From NCBI RefSeq assembly GCF_013408335.1, contig NZ_JACBZR010000001.1, positions 992,001-1,056,000 on the forward strand: 64,000 nt of DNA. The letters run 5' to 3'. Source of the stretch: Nocardioides panzhihuensis (GTDB lineage Bacteria; Actinomycetota; Actinomycetes; Propionibacteriales; Nocardioidaceae). The notes under the pieces are model-generated. The model searched no databases, was not told the origin of the DNA, and saw only the letters and a list, made by a program, of their open reading frames with translations. Positions within the stretch are counted from its first letter, which is position 1; each line of letters begins with the position of its first letter. The translations under genes and the position numbers were made by a program. Positions 17,224-25,043 of the stretch are shown here, piece after piece.

Positions 17224-18990
17224 ATGGCGTCATCTGGGGACCTGAGAGCTGATCACACGGAGCCGATCGGGACCATCAGGTGGGCGACCTTCGTCGGGGT
17301 CTGCGTGGTCGCGCTGGTCTGGTCGGCCTACTCGGTCGGCGCCCAGAACGGCTCGTTCCTGACCCAGGACTTCGGCGCCCAGTATCACCTCGCCGAGATC
17401 ACCGCCCGGGGCGCGATCCCGCTGGTCGATTTCGAGCACGGCTGGAACGCGGGCTCGTTCTGGGTCAACGCAGCCCTCTACGCCATCGCCAGCGGCAGCC
17501 CGACGATCTGGTACTTCCTCTGGGGCCGGCTCCTCGGCGCCGGCCTCGGCGCCGTGCTGGCCGCCGCGATCGGGCTGCGGCTGCGGCTGCATCCCGTCGT
17601 GATGATCGCCGTCGCACTCGGAGTGCTCCTGCTGGCCACCCCGCTGCACATCAAGTACACGATCTGCCTGCTGTGGGTCTTCGTCCTGCTGCCCACCGGG
17701 TGGCTCGAGTCGCGCCCACGCCTGGCCGCTGCCGCGCGGGTGCTGCTCCCCGCGCTGGTCTTCTGGCAGTACGTCGAGCTGGCGGTGCTCCTCACCGGGG
17801 CCGCGGGTCTCTTCGAGCTCTTCGCGCGTCGCTCTGTGTCCTGGCGCACCCGGATCGTCAACTGCGTCCAGCTCGCCGGGGGGTTCGTGCTCGGGCTGGT
17901 CGTCGAGGCAGTGGCATACAAGGCCTTGTGGGGGCTCTCCTTCGCCGACTTCAACCGGCAGGTGATCCTGGGGCAGACCGAGACGCACGAAAATGCGCAG
18001 TACGCCGTCTGGAACTTCTTCGACCTGCCGACCGAGTCCGGGCGGTTCTTCATTCTCGCGCTCTACCCCTTCGCGCTGCTGCTGCCCTTCGTCCCGCTGG
18101 TGTGGCAGCGGGTCTCCGACTCCACCCGGTTGGTCGCCCTGGCCGGTCTGGTCCTGGTCATCGTCCCCATTCGGCGGGTAGACAACCCCCACACCACCAC
18201 CGTCTCCGCCCTGGTCCTCGTCGCCGTCGTCCTGGTCGTGGCCGAGCTCTACGAGCGCCGTACGCCCCCGCCGTCGGTTGAGCCGGATTCGCGAGGAACG
18301 AGCGAATCCGTGTCGAAACCAACACGGTCCGTCATCGCGCTACCTCTCGCCGTGCTCGGTGCCGCCTGGACAGCCGCAACCCTCTGGATCGGCTTCGGCC
18401 TGCAGAGCATGCTCGGAGCGATTTTCTTGGTGGCGCTGGCCATCGCCGGAGCGACCCTTGGTTCCGCCTTCCTCGGCAGGGCCACCGCAGCGGTCTCCGC
18501 CGGCGCTCTGGTCGTGCTGGGCGGCGTACCGGCTCTCGCCGCCGTCGACCACCTGGGCGACATGCGCACTGACGCGAAGTCGTTCGTGGTGAGCGACTCG
18601 ATCGCCCGCTGGGTCGGGCCGGAGTACGAGCGCTGCAGCGGCGGTACTCGTGAGACGCTCGTGATGCCCAACTATCTGGAGCTCTACGACGCACTCGAGA
18701 TCACCAACCCCACGCCCTACTACCTGTTCCACTACGACTTCGCGCAGTACGAGGACGTGCTGGTGCCTCAGCTCGAGGACGGCTCGATCCCTGTCGTCAT
18801 CGAGACCATGCCCCTGCACACTCCGCAGCCGTGGCTCACCGACGCCGTCCGGGCGAACTATGTGCCGTGCTCGGTCGTGCGGATCGAGAAGCAGGGGGTC
18901 GCTGTCACTGTCTGGACTCATCAGTCCCGCGGCGGTGTTCAGCAGCGCGATCTCACTGTTCGGGGTGGGGAGATTGGGCCGACGCGCTGA
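17224..18990 (+). CDS. Polytopic GT-C-like membrane protein
   Basis: 588 residues with a short N-terminal tail, then about ten to twelve hydrophobic helices and a C-terminal soluble part (from about 430). TQDFGAQYHLAE at 47-58 is a loop acidic motif of the kind that marks GT-C lipid-sugar-dependent glycosyltransferases. Residues about 351-368, between helices, are encoded by a REP-like palindrome. A truncated relative of its N-terminus is at 21001-21152. It is probably a membrane glycosyltransferase for surface polysaccharide. The exact start is uncertain because no good ribosome site is seen. Confidence 0.7.
   Translation: MASSGDLRADHTEPIGTIRWATFVGVCVVALVWSAYSVGAQNGSFLTQDFGAQYHLAEITARGAIPLVDFEHGWNAGSFWVNAALYAIASGSPTIWYFLWGRLLGAGLGAVLAAAIGLRLRLHPVVMIAVALGVLLLATPLHIKYTICLLWVFVLLPTGWLESRPRLAAAARVLLPALVFWQYVELAVLLTGAAGLFELFARRSVSWRTRIVNCVQLAGGFVLGLVVEAVAYKALWGLSFADFNRQVILGQTETHENAQYAVWNFFDLPTESGRFFILALYPFALLLPFVPLVWQRVSDSTRLVALAGLVLVIVPIRRVDNPHTTTVSALVLVAVVLVVAELYERRTPPPSVEPDSRGTSESVSKPTRSVIALPLAVLGAAWTAATLWIGFGLQSMLGAIFLVALAIAGATLGSAFLGRATAAVSAGALVVLGGVPALAAVDHLGDMRTDAKSFVVSDSIARWVGPEYERCSGGTRETLVMPNYLELYDALEITNPTPYYLFHYDFAQYEDVLVPQLEDGSIPVVIETMPLHTPQPWLTDAVRANYVPCSVVRIEKQGVAVTVWTHQSRGGVQQRDLTVRGGEIGPTR
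18276..18327. repeat. REP-like palindrome inside a coding sequence
   Basis: GGTTGAGC... GTGTCGAAACCAACAC has the same ends as the intergenic palindrome at 7059-7196. Its core GGATTCGC / GCGAATCC is a perfect 8-bp stem. It stays in frame in the linker of the membrane protein and adds about 17 hydrophilic residues. Confidence 0.65.
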
Positions 18991-19018
18991 GGTTGGTGTG
19001 TTTTTGTGGTTGGGGTTT

Positions 19019-19161
19019 GCCGCCGACCCTTTCGGGGAGGGTGTTCTCGGCGGCGTCCGGAGTAAAGGACGGACTTCGGCCGCCGGCTGTCGCCGGTCGC
19101 CTGCGGCGATCCTTGACACCGGCCGTCGCCGAGAATTTTGGCTGGCTATCGGGTCGGCGGC
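19019..19161 (-). repeat. 143-bp palindromic element, intact copy
   Basis: Bounded by perfect 11-bp terminal inverted repeats, GCCGCCGACCC (19019-19029) and GGGTCGGCGGC (19151-19161). Inside is a second, imperfect long pair of arms starting TTCTCGGCG. A second copy in opposite orientation spans 19460-20972 and is split by the IS110 element. There is no ORF of its own, so it is MITE- or REP-like. Confidence 0.85.
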
Positions 19162-19242
19162 AGGGGTTTGGTGCGGGGGTTTGGGTTGGGCAGGGGCTTG
19201 GGCCGCGTGGGCCCGGTGCTCCTGGTTGGAGGGGTGGGTTTG

Positions 19243-19270
19243 CTGGTGAAAGAAGGGTTTCTTTCACCAG
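19243..19270. repeat. Perfect 12-bp hairpin
   Basis: CTGGTGAAAGAA, loop GGGT, TTCTTTCACCAG. It lies in the 300-bp gene-free stretch between the two palindromic-element copies. The stem is AT-richer than its surroundings. Its role is unknown. Confidence 0.7.
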
Positions 19271-19288
19271 CGCGCGCCACCGTCCGGG

Positions 19289-19365
19289 CGAACGAATTTT
19301 CGTTCGGGCGCCGGGGTCGTTCTCGGCTGGGACTTGGCTAGTGCGGGCGAACGAATTTTCGTTCG
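19289..19365. repeat. Two copies of an 18-bp hairpin
   Basis: CGAACGAATTTTCGTTCG occurs at 19289-19306 and again, identically, at 19348-19365, each within a GGGCGAACGAA context. The 8-bp arms flank TT. The 42-bp spacing puts them about four helical turns apart. No gene lies here. Confidence 0.75.
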
Positions 19366-19499
19366 CGCAGAGGAGCATGCCTTCTCGGCAGCTGGTTTTT
19401 TGGGGTGTAGCGACATGACGGCGACCTGTCGTGGGTGATTTCCCCGCGGCCACACCCGGGCCGCCGCCCCGATAGCCAGCCAAATCTGTGAGTGTTGAT

Positions 19500-19715
19500 G
19501 ACGGCTGGCCTGGGGCTGGCTGGCAGGGTCGGGGCCGGTCCTGTCGGGATGTGACTCCCAGCCAAATTGGCCCGCGATCATGTTCGTGGTGTCTTCGAAA
19601 AGACGTGTCCGTCTCGATGGGGTCCGGCGCCGACCCTGGCCCACCTCGATGGCTTGATCAGAAGCATGTCCGACCCGGTAGCAGCCGTGGTCGTGGCTCA
19701 TCACAGTGATGCCTC
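19500..19715 (+). ncRNA. Putative bridge RNA of the IS110 element
   Basis: Lies between the left end and the transposase. Loop 1: outer stem GACTCC (19553-19558) with GGGGTC (19619-19624); CCAGCCAAAT at 19558-19567 equals the left target at 19476-19485; hairpin ATCAT-GTTC-GTGGT (19577-19590); GAAAAGA at 19597-19603 complements the right target TCTTTTC. Loop 2: AGAAGCAT at 19660-19667 matches the element's right end AGAAGCGT at 7 of 8; hairpin CGACC...GGTCG (19671-19693); TCACAG at 19701-19706 complements the left end CTGTGA. This is the target-loop then donor-loop order known for IS110 bridge RNAs. The RNA ends are estimates. Confidence 0.72.
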
Positions 19716-19783
19716 GTGGTGACTTCACTCCCGGGCCGACGCCGGTGACGACGTCCATCCCGAAGCAGAGGAGTCCATCGCCG

Positions 19784-20839
19784 ATGACCATCGTGGCAGA
19801 CCTGTTCAGATTCGTCGTGGGAGTCGATACCCACGCGGCCACCCACACCTACACCATCCTGGAGTCCTCCGGTCGAGTGATCGACCAGCAGCAGTTTCCC
19901 GCCAGCCCCGCCGGCCTGACCCGAGCAATCGACTGGATCGGGCGCCGCACCGAAGGCGACCTCGACGCCACCCTGGTCGCAGCAGAGGACACCGGCACCT
20001 ACGGCGCGATCCTGGCCGGCCGTCTGGCCGTATCTGGCTACCGGGTCGTGGAAGCCCCCACCCCGCGTCGTGACCCGGCCGCGGGCAAGAACGACGCCAT
20101 AGACTCCCTCGCCGCGGCGCGCTCCACGCTGACGACGCCGACCCGCCGACTCCGCGATCGTCGCGGCGGTGGGGACCAGCACGCCGCCAGCGTGCGCTCA
20201 GCGCTGCAAGTCCTGCTCACCGCCCGTGAACAGGCCACCGGGGAACGCACCCGCGCAGTCAATGCGCTCACCGCATTGCTGCGGACCAACGACCTCGACA
20301 TCGACGCCCGCCGTGCCCTGACCAACACCCAGATCAAGACCATCTCCCGGTGGCGACGCCGCGAAGAACCCATCGACCTCGCCACCACCAGGGCCCATGC
20401 CGTGCGCCTCGCGCTCCGAATTACCGAGCTCGATTCCCAGATCACCGACAACGCCAACCAGATCAAGACACTCGTCCACGACCAAGCGCCCATCCTGCTC
20501 GACCAGCCCGGCATCGGCCCCGTCACCGCGGCAATCATCCTCACCGCCTGGTCCCACCCCGGCCGCGTACGCAGCGAGACCGCCTTCGCCAAGATCGCCG
20601 GCACCGCCCCACTCCCCGCCTCTTCCGGCAACACCCAACGCCACCGCCTCAACCGCGGCGGGGACCGCCGTCTCAACCGCGCCCTGCACACCATCGTCCT
20701 GACCCGCATGCGCTGCGACCCCACCACCCGCGCCTACACCGAACGACGCCGAGCCGAGGGCAAGACCACCCGAGAGATCCGCCGCATCCTCAAGCGCTAC
20801 ACCACCCGACAGATCTACCGCACCCTCAACACCGCTTGA
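19784..20839 (+). CDS. IS110-family transposase (DEDD recombinase)
   Basis: 351 residues from the ATG at 19784, which has GAGGAG ten bases upstream. The N-terminal RuvC-like DEDD domain shows Asp15 (VGVDTHAAT), Glu68 (AAEDTGTY), and Asp104/Asp107 (KNDAIDS). A coiled middle region follows, then the Tnp_20 domain with LLDQPGIGPVTAAI and AFAKIAGTAPLPASSG, where Ser280 or Ser281 would be the catalytic serine. All catalytic residues are present and the frame is open, so the enzyme looks functional. In this family the protein is guided by an element-encoded bridge RNA; the candidate lies immediately upstream. Confidence 0.95.
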   Translation: MTIVADLFRFVVGVDTHAATHTYTILESSGRVIDQQQFPASPAGLTRAIDWIGRRTEGDLDATLVAAEDTGTYGAILAGRLAVSGYRVVEAPTPRRDPAAGKNDAIDSLAAARSTLTTPTRRLRDRRGGGDQHAASVRSALQVLLTAREQATGERTRAVNALTALLRTNDLDIDARRALTNTQIKTISRWRRREEPIDLATTRAHAVRLALRITELDSQITDNANQIKTLVHDQAPILLDQPGIGPVTAAIILTAWSHPGRVRSETAFAKIAGTAPLPASSGNTQRHRLNRGGDRRLNRALHTIVLTRMRCDPTTRAYTERRRAEGKTTREIRRILKRYTTRQIYRTLNTA

Positions 20840-21000
20840 CAAACATAGAAGCGTCTTTTCTCGACATGGTCCGGTGTCCAGGATCGCCGAAGGCGACCGG
20901 CGTAGCCGGCGGCCGCAGGGCGTCCTTGACTCCGGGGCATGTCGAGAAGACCCTCGAAGAAGGGTCGGCGGCCCACACCCGCCCGAGGAGACAACAGCAA

Positions 21001-21152
21001 TGACGCCACAGCAACCACGCGAACCCATCGGCCCCGTCCGGTGGGCCACCTTCGCGGTGATCGTCGTCGTACGTGCTGCCTTCACCCTCACCGCGCAGGT
21101 CGAGCCGTTGGCTGGGGACATGGGAGCGCAGTACAGGTCGCCTACCCCTTAG
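21001..21152 (+). pseudogene. Truncated N-terminus of a GT-C-like membrane protein
   Basis: It encodes 50 residues, including EPIGPVRWATFAV and GDMGAQY, which align with EPIGTIRWATFVG and QDFGAQYH at the start of the 17224-18990 protein. After GAQY one base appears lost (the other frame reads QVAYPL), and the sequence then runs straight into the stop of the opposing gene. It is therefore a remnant of a paralogue whose remaining 500 or more codons were deleted. It lies 29 bp past the split palindromic element that holds the IS110, so a rearrangement there is likely. Confidence 0.78.
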
Positions 21153-22138
21153 GCAGACGTACGCCGCCCAGCAACCGCCCCGAGGCCGGCCAGCACCACA
21201 TCGGCGAGGAGCAGCAGCACCCGCGAGGCGAGCGCGACGGTGAGCGCCTCGGGGACGCCGATGATCGGCCCCAGCGTGAGCGCGAGCAATGCCTCGCGGA
21301 CTCCCGCGCCGGCAGGAGCGGGGATGAACGCGATCCCGGCGGCCCAGGCCAGGGCCATCCCGCCGGTGGCGGCCGCGACCTCGATCAGTCCCACCGAGGC
21401 GTAGGACTCCATCATCACAGCCAGGTGGAGACCGAAGGCGACCCAGGCGAGCACGGCCCAGCCGATCGCGGTGAAGAGCCCGCGGGCAGTGAGGCGTACG
21501 CCGAGGGGCTCTCGCCCGAGCCGGGCGAACACCCAGTCGAGCACCCCGGGGACGACGCGCGGGTGCAGGCAGACGGCGAGGGGGACGAGCAGGAGCAGCA
21601 GCCACCAGTAGTGGTTGAGGCCGTCGGGGGAGGACCACGGCAGCAGGAGCGCGCCGACACCGATGCCGCTGGCGACGACGACACCCATGAAGAGGATGTT
21701 GGCGCCGAGCATGGTGCGCCGGGCGACCCCCCAACGCAGGCCGAACTGCATCTGAGCGACGACCGGCCACACCGAGCCGGGCAGATACTTACCCAGCTGG
21801 GAGACGTAGAAGACCGAGTGGGAGTCGCGCAGCGAGGGCCGGATGCCCATACCGTGCAGGAGGGCCACCCAGATCTGGCCGATCAGCATGGTGCCGACGA
21901 CGGCCAGGACCCCGGCGATCGCGACTCTGCCGAGGCTCAGCTCCTGCACCGCGGTGGCCAGGTCCTCGCGTTGGCGCCAGACGAGGTAGGCGCCGCCGAG
22001 CACGACGAGGAGGGCGAGGGCGATCTTGAGCAGCCGCTTCGCCAGGCTGGGTCTCGTGGGGCTGGGCGTAGCCGACGACCCGGCCTCCGCTGGGGAGACC
22101 GGGTCGGAGTCGGTCGTCGTCACAGGCTGGTCGTCCAC
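21149..22138 (-). CDS. Flippase-like membrane protein (LPG_synthase_TM/UPF0104 family)
   Basis: 329 residues: a Pro/Ser-rich cytoplasmic tail of about 33 residues, then about eight hydrophobic helices. The signature YVSQLGKYLPGSVWP is typical of the AglD2/LPG-synthase transmembrane family, and AGAGVREALLALTLG is the second conserved block. The protein at 29917-30858 shares both motifs. Family members include lipid-linked-sugar transporters and accessory proteins of glycosylation. It overlaps the upstream GT2 gene by 19 bp on the same strand, so the two are translationally coupled. The substrate is unknown. Confidence 0.83.
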   Translation of the reverse strand: MDDQPVTTTDSDPVSPAEAGSSATPSPTRPSLAKRLLKIALALLVVLGGAYLVWRQREDLATAVQELSLGRVAIAGVLAVVGTMLIGQIWVALLHGMGIRPSLRDSHSVFYVSQLGKYLPGSVWPVVAQMQFGLRWGVARRTMLGANILFMGVVVASGIGVGALLLPWSSPDGLNHYWWLLLLLVPLAVCLHPRVVPGVLDWVFARLGREPLGVRLTARGLFTAIGWAVLAWVAFGLHLAVMMESYASVGLIEVAAATGGMALAWAAGIAFIPAPAGAGVREALLALTLGPIIGVPEALTVALASRVLLLLADVVLAGLGAVAGRRTSA

Positions 22139-23172
22139 GTCTCGCCGGACGACTGGGCGGCGGCGCGCTTCTGGGCGTGCGGCAGGTCGAACTGCGCCAC
22201 CGAGGTCTGGTCACGGAGCATCTCGGTGCCGGACTTGCCGAAGCGGGCCTTCTTGGTGTGCTCCAGGTCGTCCTCGATGAGCACCCGGTTGGTGCGGATC
22301 AGGTCGGAGATGACGCCGAGCATCGCGGACATGAAGGCCAGGTTGATCAGTACGCCACCGAGCAGCAGCGACTGGATGTGGTTGCCGTTGTCGCCGCTCA
22401 GCCACAGCGCGAGATAGCGGACGAACGGGATCGCCCCGAGGACGAAGAAGAACGCGGTGAGCCAGACGAAGATGGCGTACGGCTTGTACATCATGTAGGA
22501 GCGCACGATCGCCGCGCCGGACTTCATGATGTGCTCGGGCATCGACTTGAACAGTCGGGACTCACGCGTCTTGGCGTTGGTCTCGATCGGCACCGAGGTG
22601 ATCTTCATCCGCTTGTTGCCCGCCTGGATGATCGTCTCCATGCAGTAGGAGAAGCGGGTCACGGTGTTGAGGAGCATCAGCGACTCGCGCGAGTAGGCGC
22701 GGAACCCGCTGGCGGCGTCGGGCAGGTCGGTCTCGGCAGCCATGTTGACCACCTTGGAGCCGACCTTCTGCAGCTTCTTCTTCAGCCCCGAGAAGTGTTC
22801 GATCCGGTCGACCTGGCGGTCGCCGATGACGATGTCGGCCTGACCGTTGATGATCGGCTGGACGAGATCGGCGATGCGCTCCTGCGGGTACTGGTTGTCG
22901 CCGTCGGTGTTGACCACGATGTCGGCGCCCAGTTCCAGCGCGCGGACCACACCGTCGTGGAACGAACGGCCCAGCCCCTGGTTGCGGGAGTGGTGCACGA
23001 ACTCGCGCACGCCGTGCTCCTTGGCGACCTCGACCGTCCGGTCGCTGCACCCGTCGTCGATGATCAGGATCACGATCTCGTCGATCCCGGGGATCTCCTT
23101 CGGGATCGACTCCAGGACGGACGGTAGCGTCTCCTCCTCGTTGAGGCAGGGGACTTGAACGACAAGCTTCAC
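22120..23172 (-). CDS. GT2 family polyprenyl-phosphate glycosyltransferase
   Basis: About 350 residues. The N-terminal GT-A domain shows VVQVPCLNEEETLP, ILIIDDGCSDRTVE and the DxD motif in VVNTDGDNQYP. KTRESRLFKSMPEHI is followed by two C-terminal helices (AIFVWLTAFFFVLGAIPF; LLGGVLINLAFMSAMLGVI). This resembles dolichyl-phosphate-mannose synthase-like enzymes that load a sugar onto a polyprenyl carrier. The GTG at 23172 has GAGG five bases upstream; a longer frame to 23268 has no ribosome site. It is coupled to the flippase-like gene. Confidence 0.87.
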   Translation of the reverse strand: MKLVVQVPCLNEEETLPSVLESIPKEIPGIDEIVILIIDDGCSDRTVEVAKEHGVREFVHHSRNQGLGRSFHDGVVRALELGADIVVNTDGDNQYPQERIADLVQPIINGQADIVIGDRQVDRIEHFSGLKKKLQKVGSKVVNMAAETDLPDAASGFRAYSRESLMLLNTVTRFSYCMETIIQAGNKRMKITSVPIETNAKTRESRLFKSMPEHIMKSGAAIVRSYMMYKPYAIFVWLTAFFFVLGAIPFVRYLALWLSGDNGNHIQSLLLGGVLINLAFMSAMLGVISDLIRTNRVLIEDDLEHTKKARFGKSGTEMLRDQTSVAQFDLPHAQKRAAAQSSGETWTTSL

Positions 23173-23369
23173 AGGGACCTCAAGGGCAGCTAGTGGGACC
23201 GAACGGAATTCGGGGTACGTGAGGGGCTTCCGATCGGCCACATTACCGCGTGGATTCTGAGGCTCCACGCCCCCTCGCTGGTGTCACCCGGCGTATGTGC
23301 TAGGGCCACCTGGCGTTCAACACCGGTCCACGCCTTCGGCGGGACGGTCGACCGAGACGTACGACATGC

Positions 23370-24978
23370 TCAGCTCGCCTTGTCGGCGCGGATGGCGTCG
23401 GAGATCTCCCGGGCGCGGCGATAGTCGGCCTTGCCGGTCACGTGCCGCGAAACCTTCTCGACGACGTGCACGGTGCGCGGGACCTTGTATCCCGAGAGCC
23501 GGGTGCGCAGGTGCGTGCGGACGTCCTCGACATCGAGATCGAGACCCCCACGCGGCTCGATGAGTGCTGCGACCTGCTGGCCGTAGGTCGGGAAGAGCGA
23601 AGACGAGGGCGTCGAAGACTCCCGGGTGCGACTTGAGAGCGACCTCGACCTCCTCGGGATAGACCTTCTCGCCGCCGGTGTTGATGCATCCCGATCCGCG
23701 ACCGAGCAGAGTCAGCCGATGGCCCTCCTCGATCTGGACGTAGTCGCCGGGCACGGCGTAGCGGGTGCCGTCGATCTCGATGAAGGTGCGCGCGGTCTTC
23801 TCCGGATCGCCCAGATAGCCGATCGGGATGGTGCCCGAGCGTGCCATCAGGCCGATCGCGCCGACCTCGCTGGGATCGATGATCCGATGCTGCTCGTCGA
23901 TCACGACGGTTCCGGGCCCGAGGTGCACCAGGGAGCCTTTGTCCGCGAGCGTCGCCTGCTCGATCCGCCCGTTGCCGGTCATCCCGGTCTCGGAGGAGCC
24001 GAGCACGTCGAGCACCACGGCGTCCGGGAAGGCCTTGATCCAGCGCTCCTTGACCTCGGCGGAGAAGAGCGCGGCCGCGCTGGTCACGGTCAACAGCGTG
24101 CTGGCGTCGTAGGAGCCACGCTCGAACTCCTCGATCAGCGGTCGCGCCATCGCGTCCCCGACCAGCGAGATCGTGTTGATCCGCTCGGCCTCCAAGGTCC
24201 GCCAGATCGTCGGCGGGTCGAACTTGGGAAGAAGTACGCTGGTGTGGCCGGTGATGAACCGCATCAGCATCGCCCACTGCCCGCTGGAGTGCATGAGAGG
24301 CCCGAGCTGGAGAGAGACCAGCGGCGAGGGATCCCCGGCCGCGGCCCGCGACGGCGCGAACTCATCGATCGGCTTCCGGGTCGCGAAGTCGGTGCCGCCA
24401 CCGAGGGCCCGCCAAGCATCCTCGTGGCGCCACATCACGCCCTTCGGGTAGCCCGTCGTCCCGCCGGTGTAGATGATGAAGACGTCATCGGCGCTGCGCT
24501 CGCCGAAGCCTCTCGTCGTGGGCTCGCCGTCGAGAGCCGTCTGCCAGTCGACGGACTGGTACGCCGTGCTCTCGCCGCTGCCGTCGGCGATCGACACCAC
24601 GTGCCGAAGACGCTCGTGCTTCGGCACGACTCCGGCCAGCACCGGTGCGTAGCCGGCCTCGTGGACGAGGCCGACCATCCCGGAGTTCTCGAAGAGATGG
24701 TCGAGCTCGGCCTCGAGGTAGCGGTAGTTGATGTTGATCGGCACCACGCGCGCCTTGAAGCATCCGAGCATCGCGACCACGTGCTCGGCCACGTTGCGGG
24801 CCATCAGCCCGACGTGCTCGCCGGGCTCGATCCCCGCCCCGAGGAGGTGGTGCGCGAAGCGGTTGGCCTCCGCGTCCAGCTCGGCGTACGTGTAGCGCAC
24901 CTCGCCGGCGATCAGCGCTGGACGGTCCGGAACGACATCGACAACGTGCTCGACCAGGTCGGCGATCTGAACAGCCAT
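23370..24978 (-). pseudogene. Acyl-CoA synthetase (FadD-like), frameshifted near the C-terminus
   Basis: An AMP-forming acyl-CoA ligase of about 535 residues when both frames are joined. The ATP-binding IYTGGTTGYPKG, core LGSSETG and GRGSGCINTGGEKVYPEE are intact. At about 23586 the frame breaks: VFALPD should run into YGQQVAALIEP, but these lie in different frames, consistent with loss of five bases from a GACC repeat. The shifted frame continues with LSGYKVPRTVHVVEKVSR and GKADYRR, which holds the C-terminal catalytic lysine, and stops at 23370. As read, the product lacks its C-terminal domain. It is a recent pseudogene or a sequencing error; the rest shows no decay. Confidence 0.82.
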
Positions 24979-25043
24979 GAGTGAAACCTTGGAACGCGAG
25001 CGTGCAGGTGTCACGCGCTCGGTGTCGCTAGATGGAACGTGTT

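Larger units (their letters stand above)
19486..20854 (+). mobile_element. IS110-family insertion sequence with precisely defined ends
   Basis: 1369 bp. Comparison with the intact palindromic element places the ends at CCAAAT|CT|GTGAGTG on the left and AGAAGCGT|CT|TTTCTCG on the right, sharing a CT core dinucleotide. No terminal inverted repeats or long target duplication are seen, as expected for IS110. The 5' non-coding end is long (298 bp) and the 3' end short (15 bp after the stop), which fits the IS110 rather than the IS1111 group. It encodes one transposase and a likely bridge RNA. Confidence 0.87.
19460..20972 (+). repeat. Second palindromic-element copy, split by IS110
   Basis: The left part is 19460-19485 (GCCGCCGCCCCGATAGCCAG, then CCAAAT). 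The right part is 20857-20972, ending in GGGTCGGCGGC. With the 1369-bp insert removed the copy is 144 bp, against 143 bp for the intact copy at 19019-19161. The inner arms (TTCTCGACATG on both sides) differ from the intact copy in a paired way. Confidence 0.85.

Noticed and set aside
19289..19365. CGAAC...GTTCG palindromes as LexA/SOS boxes
   Set aside because: Actinobacterial SOS boxes have four bases between CGAAC and GTTCG; here there are eight, and no DNA-damage gene is adjacent.
20840..20860. IS1111-type element with guide RNA in the 3' end
   Set aside because: Only about 15 bp follow the transposase stop before the element ends; the long non-coding part is at the 5' side.
23570..23600. 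Programmed frameshift in the acyl-CoA synthetase
   Set aside because: No slippery heptamer or downstream stem is evident, and the missing bases fit a simple repeat slippage.
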